A DNA stretch of 11,569 bases, from assembly GCA_946406585.1 (NCBI GenBank), contig CAMJLI010000049.1, positions 1 to 11,569 on the forward strand, written 5' to 3'. The notes under the pieces were generated by a model. The model searched no databases. It was not told where the DNA came from and saw only the letters and a program-made list of their open reading frames with translations. This document shows positions 1 through 7,780 of this stretch, one piece after another (within the stretch, counting starts at the first letter, position 1; each line of letters begins with the position of its first letter). The DNA is from an uncultured Prevotellaceae bacterium. GTDB lineage: Bacteria; Bacteroidota; Bacteroidia; Bacteroidales; Bacteroidaceae. Position numbers and translations under genes: made by a program.

Positions 1-540
1 GTTCTTGCAGGATTTGTATTCCTTTATATCTTCAAGACCCAGCGCCAGTTGGTCAACCTTGATGAGTTGTGCAAGAATGCCATGAGTCAGATTGCAGTTC
101 AGCTCAATTCCCGTTGGGATGCGCTCCTCGCGCTTGCCAAGACAGCTTCGCAGTATGCCAAGCATGAGTCGGAGACACTCATTAATGTAATCAAAGCCCG
201 CAGGCAGTCGCAGGTGACCACCGCCGAGGAGGCCACTCAGCAACAGGGAGAATTGTCGCAGGTGCTTGGACGACTGATTGCCATAGGAGAGGCATATCCC
301 GACTTGAAAGCCAGTGACCTCTATGGAAAGACCATGGACAGCGTGAATTCATATGAGGAGAATGTGCGCATGAGCCGTATGGTGTATAATGACACCGCCA
401 CCAAGATGAACCGCATGGTGCGCCAATGGCCGTCATCCTTTGTGGCTTCGATGCTCAATTTCCGTGAGAAGGCTTATCTTACAGTGGATGAGGAAAAGAA
501 AAACAGTTATCCCGACCTAGATGAAGCATTCAAGAAATAG
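1..540 (+). CDS. lemA: LemA family membrane protein (5' end missing)
   Basis: The frame is open from the first base of the window to TAG at 538-540, giving 179 visible codons, so the start lies upstream. The first visible residues (VLAGFVFLYIF) look like the end of an N-terminal transmembrane helix. A long helical region follows with LemA landmarks: an Asp-Glu then Ala-x-x-Gln-Ile-x-Val-Gln-Leu stretch, then a YAKHE motif. LemA proteins are usually about 180-200 residues, so perhaps 10-15 residues are missing. The family has a short N-terminal membrane anchor and a helical-bundle body; its biochemical role is not established. The usual R-x-D-L-I-P-N-L segment reads W-D-A-L-L-A-L-A here, so it is a divergent member. 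The next gene begins inside its last 20 nt in another frame, which implies co-transcription and probably coupled translation. An internal TTG at 49 is not a credible start because it would remove the membrane anchor. Confidence 0.88.
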   Translation, partial: VLAGFVFLYIFKTQRQLVNLDELCKNAMSQIAVQLNSRWDALLALAKTASQYAKHESETLINVIKARRQSQVTTAEEATQQQGELSQVLGRLIAIGEAYPDLKASDLYGKTMDSVNSYEENVRMSRMVYNDTATKMNRMVRQWPSSFVASMLNFREKAYLTVDEEKKNSYPDLDEAFKK

Positions 541-2209
541 TCTCAGGCTATGTTTCCTGGCGCTGCTGCTGGCCGCCACCACGGCCTTGACAGCCAAACC
601 TGTGTTGCACAATCTTGACATCCATGTCACCTTGTGCGACAATGGCGATGCAGAGATTACTGAAGTGCGTCAGATGTCGGTTGATAATGAAGGCACGGAA
701 TGCTACATCGTCATCGGCAACCTGAACGGGAGCGAGATATGCGACTTAAGTGTCTATGACGAGACAGGCCGGGAATTTGTAAATGAGGGTGCATGGGATG
801 TGGACCGCTCGCGCTGGCAGAAAGCAGGTCGTTGCGGAATAGTTGAAAAGCAAAATGGTTATGAGTTGTGCTGGGGACTTGGTGACGAGGGCGAGCGCAT
901 CTATTTTGTGAAATACAAGGTGACGCAGCTGGTTCGCAGTTACGACGATTCCGACGGCTTCAACTACATGTTCGTGGCACGCAACATTTCCCCGGCGCCA
1001 CAGAAGGCCACAGTGACCATCAGGGCACCATGGCGCGAGAATGGCTTGCCCGAGGATTCCATCAAGATATGGTCGTTTGGATACCATGGAAACATCGTAA
1101 AGGTGGATAGCATCGTGGAGGCCACCACCTCAGAGCCATTGGTGAACGGCAGTTCGATGATTGTGATGATGGAACTGGAAAAGGGCATCCTGCACCCCAC
1201 AAAGGTGAAGGGTGGCTCATTCAATGATGTGCGGGACAAGGCTTTTGTGGATAGTGACTATGTAATAGAGAGCAGTAATCAGTCCAAAGGGATCTTGCGC
1301 ACCATCAGGGACAATCTGGAAGCATTCTTAGGCCTTCTCCTGTGCTTCTTCGGTGTAGGGTGGGTCTTCCTCATCGGCTTCAATAGAAAAATGGAGAGGA
1401 AGAAGATGCTCAAGACGGTGGACTGGTACCGTGAGATTCCTGCCAACGGAAACCTGTTGCGTGCAAAGAATCTTTATAATGCCTTCTATTTTACAGGAGG
1501 CCTCAGCACCGACAACCTCCTCAGCGCCATGGTGCTGAGACTGCTTCGTGGCGGTGCCTTGCGAATTGAGAAATGCCATGTGAATGCCACGGGCTTTAAG
1601 AAGATGTTTGGTGGCAAGGGCAGGGACATGGATTGCATTGTCATTGGCGACTATGATGCGTCCAATAGGCTGATGGGTGACAGTGCTCTGCACAATTTGT
1701 ACGACATTTTCAAAAAGGCGGCAGGGAGTGACCGCATATTGCAGCCAAGTGAATTGAAAAATTGGTTCTTGACCAACAAGGAAGATGTGCTGGTGTTCTT
1801 GAGAAGCCTCGACAATTCCATTTCCTTGAAGGAGGCCAAGAACCGCATCGATGACGTGCGCAAGGTCTATGGACTGAAGAAATTCCTTGCTGACTTCACG
1901 CTGGCCAACGAGCGCCACCTTAGCGAGGTGGCGTTGTGGAACGACTATCTGGTGTATGCCACTCTCTTCGGCATCGCCGACCAGGTGCGTAAAGACATGG
2001 AGAAAATCAATCCCGAATACCTGAACATGGATGAGATAGCACGTACGCTCACCAACCAGAGAGTGGTGCCAATGCTCACAGCAGCCACATTGTCGTCGGT
2101 GCATTCCGTGCAGAAATCAACCTCTCGCAGTTCGGGCGGCGGCGGCTCGTCATCTTTTGGCGGCGGCGGCGGCTTCTCAGGCGGCGGTTCAGGCGGCGGC
2201 GTGAGATGA
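521..2209 (+). CDS. DUF2207-family membrane protein with poly-Gly tail
   Basis: This 562-residue protein starts with a Sec signal peptide (basic MKHSRNSLR, hydrophobic core to about residue 25). An extracytoplasmic beta-rich domain follows at about 30-250, with the DUF2207-like opening in which a 'V..NGDAEITE' stretch leads into a conserved aromatic/Gly region. One transmembrane segment lies at about 268-287, then a basic stop-transfer stretch (NRKMERKKM). The cytoplasmic part at about 300-520 ends with a family-typical 'ALWNDYLVYATLFGIADQV' segment at 471-489. Residues 539-560 are almost all Gly and Ser, a tail common in DUF2207 proteins. Function is unknown. The family often sits next to lemA, as here, and a joint envelope role is an inference. 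The signal peptide begins right at this ATG, so the 20-nt overlap with lemA is real and not a start error. It ends just before the convergent hairpin at 2231-2272. Confidence 0.85.
   Translation: MKHSRNSLRLCFLALLLAATTALTAKPVLHNLDIHVTLCDNGDAEITEVRQMSVDNEGTECYIVIGNLNGSEICDLSVYDETGREFVNEGAWDVDRSRWQKAGRCGIVEKQNGYELCWGLGDEGERIYFVKYKVTQLVRSYDDSDGFNYMFVARNISPAPQKATVTIRAPWRENGLPEDSIKIWSFGYHGNIVKVDSIVEATTSEPLVNGSSMIVMMELEKGILHPTKVKGGSFNDVRDKAFVDSDYVIESSNQSKGILRTIRDNLEAFLGLLLCFFGVGWVFLIGFNRKMERKKMLKTVDWYREIPANGNLLRAKNLYNAFYFTGGLSTDNLLSAMVLRLLRGGALRIEKCHVNATGFKKMFGGKGRDMDCIVIGDYDASNRLMGDSALHNLYDIFKKAAGSDRILQPSELKNWFLTNKEDVLVFLRSLDNSISLKEAKNRIDDVRKVYGLKKFLADFTLANERHLSEVALWNDYLVYATLFGIADQVRKDMEKINPEYLNMDEIARTLTNQRVVPMLTAATLSSVHSVQKSTSRSSGGGGSSSFGGGGGFSGGGSGGGVR
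2135..2206 (+). repeat. GGC-rich poly-glycine coding tract
   Basis: The 3' end of the DUF2207 gene is built of runs of GGC codons broken by Ser and Phe codons. It encodes the Gly-rich tail. Runs of four to five identical GGC triplets (for example 2135-2146) could slip during replication, but changes in whole triplets would only alter the tail length. Confidence 0.7.
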
Positions 2210-2225
2210 AATGCATGACATTCAG

Positions 2226-2272
2226 AAAAAGTTTTGGAGCCATTTGGCATTATTGCCAGATGGCTCCAAAAC
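2226..2272 (-). terminator. Intrinsic terminator at convergent junction
   Basis: A 19-bp stem pairs 2231-2249 with 2254-2272, with a four-base loop (TTAT) and one G-U wobble. Read on the minus strand, the stem is followed at once by TTTTTCTG (from 2230 downward), a normal rho-independent layout, so it should end the rpoN-to-reductase transcript 34 nt after the reductase stop. On the plus strand the stem follows the DUF2207 stop by 21 nt but lacks a T-run outside the stem. It may still act there, only more weakly. Confidence 0.85.
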
Positions 2273-2305
2273 GTATGGCGCGACCTTGCTTGTGAGGCTT
2301 TGCCT

Positions 2306-3262
2306 TCATCTTATGCAACGCATGTTCTTTTCCAGTTGGGCGGTGCTGCTGGCTCCCACAAGGACAGATGTCACACCCTTTTGTTCGAGTATCCACGACA
2401 GAGCCATTTCTGCGAGTGTCTGTCCTTTCTGCAATGCTTGTGCATTGAGGTTCTTCAGCTGCTCCAGAAGCTGGGGCGTGAGGTCGTCTTTGGTGAGGAA
2501 GGCACCGCGTGACATTCTCGAGCCTTCAGGTATCCCATTGAGGTATCTGTCTGTGAGCAAGCCTTGTGCCAGAGGTGAGAAGGAGATGAAACCGATGCCA
2601 TGTTCCACGCAATAGTCGAGTATTCCTTCGTCCTGTGGTGAGTGGTCGAGCAGGTTGAGCTTGCCTTGGTATATCAGCAAGGGCACGTCGCGTTGCTTCA
2701 AATACTCGTCGGCATATCGCAGGGCCTCCAGCGGCCAGCGGGAAATGCCAACGTAGAGCGCCTTGCCACATTTCACGATGTCCACCAATGCCTGCAATGT
2801 CTCATCGAGAGGTGTTATGGGGTCGTAGCGATGGCTGTAGAAGATGTCCACATATTCGAGGTTCATGCGGCGCAGACTCTGGTTCAGACTTGCGAAGAGG
2901 TATTTTCTCGAGCCCCAGTTGCCGTAAGGTCCCTCCCACATGTCGTAGCCCGCCTTGGTGCTTATCAGCAGTTCGTCGCGGTATGGGGCGAAGTCCTCTT
3001 TCATCAGTCGTCCCATGGTCTCTTCTGCCGTGCCGTATGGAGGTCCATAGTTGTTGGCCAGGTCGAAGTGTGTGATGCCGTGGTCGAAGGCATAATGCGT
3101 GATGTCGCGGCTCCGCTGATATGGGTCGGCATCGCCGAAGTTGTGCCAGAAGCCCAGCGACACCTTGGGCAGCATGATGCCACTGTTTCCGCAACGCCGG
3201 TAGAGCATGTCCGAGTTGTTGTATCTCTCAGACGACGGTATGTAACTGTTCTTGATGTTCAT
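2306..3262 (-). CDS. yghZ: YghZ-type aldo/keto reductase, C-terminally short
   Basis: This 318-residue NADPH-dependent aldo/keto reductase belongs to the AKR14 (E. coli YghZ, L-glyceraldehyde-3-phosphate reductase) group. From memory of YghZ the match is close through most of the length: SLGFWHNFG, ITHFDLANNYGPP, STKAGYDMW, GSRKYL, EYVDIFYSHR. The catalytic tetrad is visible as Asp67, Tyr72, Lys103 and His144. The cofactor-phosphate motif near the end is SVLVGASSTAQLEKN (about 299-313). The family normally reduces aldehydes such as L-glyceraldehyde 3-phosphate or methylglyoxal in the cytoplasm. The oddity is the end: the protein stops shortly after the cofactor motif, about 30 residues short of YghZ, and no other frame before the terminator supplies the missing tail. 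The catalytic barrel core is present, so it may still be active. It is last in the operon, 5 nt after ispG. An alternative start at Met19 would leave the core intact. Confidence 0.9.
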   Translation of the reverse strand: MNIKNSYIPSSERYNNSDMLYRRCGNSGIMLPKVSLGFWHNFGDADPYQRSRDITHYAFDHGITHFDLANNYGPPYGTAEETMGRLMKEDFAPYRDELLISTKAGYDMWEGPYGNWGSRKYLFASLNQSLRRMNLEYVDIFYSHRYDPITPLDETLQALVDIVKCGKALYVGISRWPLEALRYADEYLKQRDVPLLIYQGKLNLLDHSPQDEGILDYCVEHGIGFISFSPLAQGLLTDRYLNGIPEGSRMSRGAFLTKDDLTPQLLEQLKNLNAQALQKGQTLAEMALSWILEQKGVTSVLVGASSTAQLEKNMRCIR

Positions 3263-3267
3263 GGCTT

Positions 3268-5106
3268 TTATGATTTGTTGTCCTTTTCTATTAGTTGCAA
3301 TAGTTTCTCCACAGCCTCGCTTTCAGGGATGTTCTTTTCCACACATTCCTTCCTGCGGTAGAGGGAGATGCGCCCGGGGCCTGCCCCCACATATCCGTAG
3401 TCTGCATCTGCCATCTCGCCAGGCCCGTTCACTATGCAGCCCATGATGCCTATCTTCAAGCCCTTGAGGTGGCTTGTCGCTTTCTTGATGCGGGCTATCG
3501 TTGTCTCAAGGTCGTAGAGGGTGCGTCCGCAGCCCGGACAACTGATGTATTCTGTCTTGGTCATGCGCAGACGGGCTGCCTGCAAGATGCCGTAAGCCGT
3601 ACTGCAGACGATGTCCAACGGGATGTCGCCATCGTTTTCGAGCCAGTAGCCGTCTGTCAGCCCATCCATCATCAGCGGTCCCATGTCCGCTGCTGCTTCT
3701 ATCTGGAAATTGCTCTTTTCAGCCATGCCATGAGCGTATTTCTGGCGGAAAACCACAGGATTCGTCACCCCGGCAGCCATCAGTTCATGAACGAGGGCAC
3801 GGTGTTCTCCCAGTCTGTTGGCTCCTGTGGCGTCGCTCACCACCACGATTTCAGGATGTGCCTTCAGACACTCGATGTGTTCAGAGTCCAACCCATGGTG
3901 CAAGCTCCAGAACTTGATGGCATCGTCGGATAGGCACACCCCTTTCAGGTCGTCCTGGCTGTATAGGGAGAAAGCGCCTGGCAATTTGTTGCTGCTTCCG
4001 GCATCCATGATGCATGGTTGCCTGTCCTCGGTGTGTGATGGCGAATGTCCGTTGCTGTAAACAAAAGTTGGCTGCAGTTCTCCTGGCACGATGCCGTCGG
4101 CGTTTCCGCTTATGATGACGATGGGCAGGCTGTCGCCACCTACGACATCAAACACCTTGTTGGTCTTGCGTCGTTCAGGCCTTGTATAGTTGAATCCCTC
4201 GAAAGGAGAGGCGTCGATGCAGGTCCCCTCTTCCCTTTGTGATATATGGTCTACAAGATGGCGTGCTACAGGGATTTCATGTTCGGGAGCCTCGCTCAGC
4301 GACACACGTATGGTGTCTCCAATGCCGTCGGCCAGCAGTGCTCCGATGCCCACGGCGCTTTTTATGCGCCCGTCCTCGCCCTCGCCGGCTTCTGTGACAC
4401 CAAGGTGCAGGGGATAATGCATGTCTTCCTTGTCCATCTCGCTGACAAGGAGACGTACCGACCTCACCATCACCACGGTGTTTGAAGCCTTGATGGAGAT
4501 GACCACGTCATTGAAGCCTTCACGTTTGCAAATGCGCAGAAACTCCATGCAGCTCTCCACTATGCCCTCTGGCGTGTCTCCATACCGTGACATGATGCGG
4601 TCGGAGAGCGACCCGTGGTTCACTCCTATGCGTATGGCGGTGTGGTGCTCCTTGCACAGGTTGAGCAGCGGTATCAGCCGCTCTTCCACTTTCCTCAGCT
4701 CAAGTGCATATTGTTCGTCGGTGTATTCTATCTGGCGGAAGGTGCGTGCCGGGTCGACATAGTTGCCGGGGTTGATGCGCACTTTCTCGCAGTTGCAGGC
4801 GGCCACCTCCGCCACGCGGGCATTGAAATGCACGTCGGCCACCAGGGGGGTGGTGATGCCCTTCTCGCGGAGTGAGGAGCGTATGCGTCCAATGTTTTCC
4901 GCTTCACGAGTGCCTTGTGTGGTGAAACGCACATACTCGCCTCCCGCCTCGATGATGCGTTCTGCCTGTTCCACGCTCCCCGTTATGTCGTTGGTCGACA
5001 CGGTGGCCATGGACTGCAGGCGTATGGGGTTGTCACCACCCATCGGGGTGTCGCCCACCTTCGTCTCTGATGACAGGCGACGGTGATAATTGAACAAGTC
5101 GGTCAT
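3268..5106 (-). CDS. ispG: 4-hydroxy-3-methylbut-2-enyl diphosphate synthase
   Basis: IspG (GcpE) converts methylerythritol cyclodiphosphate to HMBPP, the next-to-last step of the non-mevalonate isoprenoid pathway. It uses a [4Fe-4S] cluster and a reductant such as ferredoxin or flavodoxin. The 612-residue product is the long form found in Bacteroidetes, Chlamydiae and plants, against about 370 in E. coli. A TIM barrel (about 10-290) has the substrate-binding stretches IRLQSMA, RINPGN and RIGVNHGSLSDR. An inserted domain covers about 295-500. The C-terminal Fe-S domain carries Cys523 and Cys526 (CPGC), Cys557 and Glu564 (GCIVNGPGE), matching the three-Cys, one-Glu cluster ligands. All key residues are present, so it should be functional. 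The start follows the purE stop after one base, so translation is probably coupled. The reductase starts 5 nt after its stop. Confidence 0.97.
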   Translation of the reverse strand: MTDLFNYHRRLSSETKVGDTPMGGDNPIRLQSMATVSTNDITGSVEQAERIIEAGGEYVRFTTQGTREAENIGRIRSSLREKGITTPLVADVHFNARVAEVAACNCEKVRINPGNYVDPARTFRQIEYTDEQYALELRKVEERLIPLLNLCKEHHTAIRIGVNHGSLSDRIMSRYGDTPEGIVESCMEFLRICKREGFNDVVISIKASNTVVMVRSVRLLVSEMDKEDMHYPLHLGVTEAGEGEDGRIKSAVGIGALLADGIGDTIRVSLSEAPEHEIPVARHLVDHISQREEGTCIDASPFEGFNYTRPERRKTNKVFDVVGGDSLPIVIISGNADGIVPGELQPTFVYSNGHSPSHTEDRQPCIMDAGSSNKLPGAFSLYSQDDLKGVCLSDDAIKFWSLHHGLDSEHIECLKAHPEIVVVSDATGANRLGEHRALVHELMAAGVTNPVVFRQKYAHGMAEKSNFQIEAAADMGPLMMDGLTDGYWLENDGDIPLDIVCSTAYGILQAARLRMTKTEYISCPGCGRTLYDLETTIARIKKATSHLKGLKIGIMGCIVNGPGEMADADYGYVGAGPGRISLYRRKECVEKNIPESEAVEKLLQLIEKDNKS

Positions 5107-5107
5107 T

Positions 5108-5617
5108 TCAATTTGTCTTGAATCTGTATTTTTTCACTTCGCCCAGTTGCTGGTTGGCCTTTACTATCTTGTCCCCCAGACCGGCCTTGTATGCCTCCAC
5201 CTTGGCATCGATGCCTTCGTCGGTGAGGGCTATCATCTCTGCTGCCAGTATGGCGGCGTTGAGGGCTCCGTTCACGCCTACTGTTGCCACGGGTATCCCC
5301 GGAGGCATCTGTATGATGCTGAGCATGGCATCGAGGCCGTCGAGCATTCCCTTGATGGGAACGCCAATGACAGGGATGGTGGTGGATGCAGCTATCACGC
5401 CAGGCAGGGCGGCGGCCATGCCTGCGGCGGCGATGATGACTTTTATCCCCCTGGCCTTGGCACCCCTGGCAAACGATTCCACTGCTTGTGGCGTCCTGTG
5501 GGCTGAAAGGGCATTCACTTCAAAAGGTATTTCCATCTCGTCGAGGAAGTCCATGGCTTTCTCCATGACGGGCAGGTCGCTGGTGCTGCCCATGATGATG
5601 CTTACTATAGGTTTCAT
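5108..5617 (-). CDS. purE: N5-carboxyaminoimidazole ribonucleotide mutase
   Basis: This is class I PurE, which moves the carboxyl group of N5-CAIR to make CAIR in de novo purine synthesis, acting after PurK. The 169-residue length is usual for the class, which forms homo-octamers in the cytoplasm. Visible motifs are the nucleotide/phosphate loop GSTSD (10-14), the catalytic SAHRTP with His40, the AAGMAAALPG stretch, and VPIKGMLDGLDAMLSIIQMPPGIPVATV, which is diagnostic of PurE. No purK is in the window. The gene sits 30 nt downstream of the PAP2 gene and one base upstream of ispG. From general knowledge, purE next to ispG is a recurring neighbourhood in Bacteroidetes, so this pair is probably ancestral rather than new. 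Confidence 0.97.
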   Translation of the reverse strand: MKPIVSIIMGSTSDLPVMEKAMDFLDEMEIPFEVNALSAHRTPQAVESFARGAKARGIKVIIAAAGMAAALPGVIAASTTIPVIGVPIKGMLDGLDAMLSIIQMPPGIPVATVGVNGALNAAILAAEMIALTDEGIDAKVEAYKAGLGDKIVKANQQLGEVKKYRFKTN

Positions 5618-5647
5618 ATGATTATGCTTGATGTCTTATGTTGACGG

Positions 5648-6265
5648 TTAGAGAAACAGGATGGATACAAACGAACATATTATGCCGAGGAAGAAACCGG
5701 CGAGCACTTCAGACAAGGTGTGCAACTTGAGTATCAGCCGGCTTGTTCCCACTATGCCGCCCATGATGAGCACGAGGCATATCCACCACACGGGATTGAA
5801 CGAGAATATTTCTGCAAAGGCTATGACGGCGCCCATCACACCGCCAATGGCTGCGGTGTGCGTGGAAATCTTCCACCACAAGTTGATTATGGCGCACAGC
5901 ACTTGTATCATCAGCGAGGCCACTACGATGCACTTGATGGAGTAGGGGATGTGGTTGGCGCTGAGCGTGTAGTAGCAGCAGAAATAGCAGAGGATGGAGA
6001 TGACATAGGGAATCATTCGGTTGTCCTTCACCGCCATGTCCTGCTTGCTCCATCCCTGATAGCGGGCATACAGTCTGATGAGCGTCGTTGGCAGCATCAC
6101 GGTGAAGAGGAACACCACGATGAAGATGTAGAGCTTCACAGGCCAGTGCAGCAGGCTGAGGTAGCTGAAAGCGAAGAGTGCCAGCAACCCCACCACGGGC
6201 AGGTAGAACGGTGAGAACACCGCACTAAGGACTTTGGATAGCATGATGATGTCCTTCTCTCTCAT
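5648..6265 (-). CDS. PAP2-superfamily membrane phosphatase-like protein
   Basis: This 205-residue integral membrane protein has about six hydrophobic segments. It carries a recognisable but altered acid phosphatase (PAP2) signature: Lys80-x-x-Arg83 followed by IPY, then IS-T-H136-TA where most members have PSGH, then SR(175-176)-x5-H182-x3-E186-x-x-AG, with Glu instead of the usual Asp. Members dephosphorylate lipid phosphates or diphosphates such as undecaprenyl diphosphate or phosphatidate at the membrane. The substrate cannot be told here, and the altered first and third motifs make activity uncertain. The start overlaps the rpoN stop by 4 nt (ATGA), a translational-coupling layout. Met8 is a possible alternative start, since the conserved hydrophobic part begins after it. 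A link to the isoprenoid enzyme IspG in the same unit is possible but only inferred. Confidence 0.78.
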   Translation of the reverse strand: MREKDIIMLSKVLSAVFSPFYLPVVGLLALFAFSYLSLLHWPVKLYIFIVVFLFTVMLPTTLIRLYARYQGWSKQDMAVKDNRMIPYVISILCYFCCYYTLSANHIPYSIKCIVVASLMIQVLCAIINLWWKISTHTAAIGGVMGAVIAFAEIFSFNPVWWICLVLIMGGIVGTSRLILKLHTLSEVLAGFFLGIICSFVSILFL

Positions 6266-7665
6266 TTTTTTCTCAGGCTTGATTTTGGTATGTTCATTTG
6301 TATGCGATATTTCACTATGGTGCGCCGTTTGGTGTTGAATCCTTTCTTCTTGATGGCCTCTTCCAGTTGCATGTCGGTCAGCGGGTGGTTCTTGTCTTCG
6401 TGGTCGATGATGTCCTTGAGCATGCTTTTTATCTTTCGCGTGGACACTTCGTCGCCGTCGTTGTCATAGCGTTCGCTGAAGAAGAAGCGCAGTCGGAAGA
6501 TGCCCCATTGTGTTTCGGCGTATTTCTCATTGGTGACGCGTGACACCGTGGAGATGTCGAGATTGGTGTCGGCAGCCACATCCTTGAGGGTCATTGGCGT
6601 GAGGTCTGCCTCGTCGCCATCGAGGAAGAATTTCCTCTGCCGGCGAATGATGGCGCTCATCGTCTTGGTGAGTGTCTGCTGCCGCTGCTGCAATGCGTCG
6701 ATGAGCATCTTGGCTCCCTCTATGTCCTTTCTCAGCAGTGGGAGGGCTTCTTTTTCCTTTTTCGACAGGTAGTCGGTGTTGGCGATGGTTTCCATGTATG
6801 CCTCGGAAACTTCCAAGGCAGGCAGTCTGCCGCGGTTCAGTGTGAAGGTGATCTGGCCGTCGTCAGTGATTTCCACAATGAAGTCGGGTGTTATCTGCTG
6901 CTTGCTTATGCCAAGGGTTTCCCCGAGTGCTGCTCCCGGCTTTGGGTTTAGCTTGCGCACCTCGGCACGCACCATCTCTTTTTGTTCGTCGTCGAGATGC
7001 AGCGAGCGTTGCAATTTGTCCCAGTGGTTCTTTAGCAGGTCGTCGAAATACTGCCCCACTATTCTCGAGAGCATTTCTTTCATCCATCCATCTTTTCGCC
7101 TGCTCACCTGTATCATCAGGCATTGCTGCAGGTTGCGTGCTCCTATGCCCGGTGGGTCGAAGCCTTGCAGTATGCCGAGCACTTGCTCTATTTCCTCTGG
7201 TGTGGTGGAGATGTTGTGATAGATGTCCATCTCGTCGCAGATGGTTTCCGGGTCTTTGCGCAGCAGTCCGTCGTTGTCGAGCGAGCCGATGAGGTATTCC
7301 ATGATGCTCCTTTGCAGGTCGTCAAGTTCTGTCTCGCCCATTTGTTCCCTTAGCTTGTCAATGAACGACTCGCTGTTGGAGGGGTCTTGGTGAGGCCCTT
7401 GCACCTGTACGGGGATGGCATTCTCCTTGGTGTTGTAGTCGTCGTTTTCCAAACTGTCTGGCACGGGTGCTGGCATGGGGGTCTCCCAGTCGCTTTCTTC
7501 ACTTGCAGAGACTTCAAGTGCAGGATTGTCGATAAGTTGGTGGTTGACGTATTCCACCAGTTGGTCCACTGGTTTCTCTATCATTTGGCCGACGAGCAGC
7601 TGCATCGGTGTCAGCCGTTGTTTCTGTACTTGCTTTTGTCCTTGCCTTATTGTTTGTTTGGCCAT
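6262..7665 (-). CDS. rpoN: RNA polymerase sigma-54 factor
   Basis: RpoN is the alternative sigma factor that recognises -24/-12 promoters and needs an AAA+ enhancer-binding activator to melt DNA. The 467-residue length is usual. An N-terminal activator-interacting region (about 1-50, Gln/Leu-rich, QxLTPMQLLVGQMIEKPVDQL) is followed by an acidic linker (about 50-110). The core-binding domain covers about 110-310, with GFDPPGIGARNLQQCL at 168-183. The helix-turn-helix lies at about 358-382 (LKDVAADTNLDISTVSRV). The RpoN box reads TKRRTIVKYR at 445-454, close to the canonical ARRTVAKYR. All domains are present. It heads the minus-strand operon, and a Bacteroidetes-type promoter lies about 65 nt upstream. 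No sigma-54 activator, hpf or ptsN gene is nearby, unlike the proteobacterial rpoN locus. No -24/-12 promoter was recognised in the spacers of this window. Confidence 0.97.
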   Translation of the reverse strand: MAKQTIRQGQKQVQKQRLTPMQLLVGQMIEKPVDQLVEYVNHQLIDNPALEVSASEESDWETPMPAPVPDSLENDDYNTKENAIPVQVQGPHQDPSNSESFIDKLREQMGETELDDLQRSIMEYLIGSLDNDGLLRKDPETICDEMDIYHNISTTPEEIEQVLGILQGFDPPGIGARNLQQCLMIQVSRRKDGWMKEMLSRIVGQYFDDLLKNHWDKLQRSLHLDDEQKEMVRAEVRKLNPKPGAALGETLGISKQQITPDFIVEITDDGQITFTLNRGRLPALEVSEAYMETIANTDYLSKKEKEALPLLRKDIEGAKMLIDALQQRQQTLTKTMSAIIRRQRKFFLDGDEADLTPMTLKDVAADTNLDISTVSRVTNEKYAETQWGIFRLRFFFSERYDNDGDEVSTRKIKSMLKDIIDHEDKNHPLTDMQLEEAIKKKGFNTKRRTIVKYRIQMNIPKSSLRKK

Positions 7666-7727
7666 CGCTCTTAATGAAAGTTTGACGTTCTAATCCCTTG
7701 TTGATATTTCTTGAACGTAATAACTTA

Positions 7728-7758
7728 CAAATATAATACCATCAACCAAGAAACGAAA
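7728..7758 (-). promoter_or_regulatory. Bacteroidetes-type promoter of the rpoN operon
   Basis: Read on the minus strand, a perfect -7 box TATATTTG (7735-7728) fits TAnnTTTG. A -33 element TTTC (7758-7755, three of four matches to TTTG) lies 19 bp upstream. Transcription would start near 7720, leaving a leader of about 55 nt before rpoN. It is the only strong promoter found upstream of the five-gene unit. Confidence 0.6.
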
Positions 7759-7760
7759 CG

Positions 7761-7780
7761 TTTTTAACTATTTTTAACTA
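7761..7780. repeat. 10-bp perfect tandem repeat upstream of rpoN promoter
   Basis: TTTTTAACTA occurs twice in a row, directly behind the -33 element of the rpoN promoter. It could be an A/T-tract upstream element or a regulator site; it could also be chance in AT-rich DNA. Confidence 0.45.

Noticed and set aside
971..986. TGGCACG strings resembling the -24 part of sigma-54 promoters (also near 4084 and 7459)
   Set aside because: None has a TTGC element at the needed spacing, and all lie inside coding sequence.
1328..2104. A 258-codon minus-strand open frame inside the DUF2207 gene
   Set aside because: It is antisense to a well-supported gene and shows no domain, so it is a shadow of high-GC codon use.
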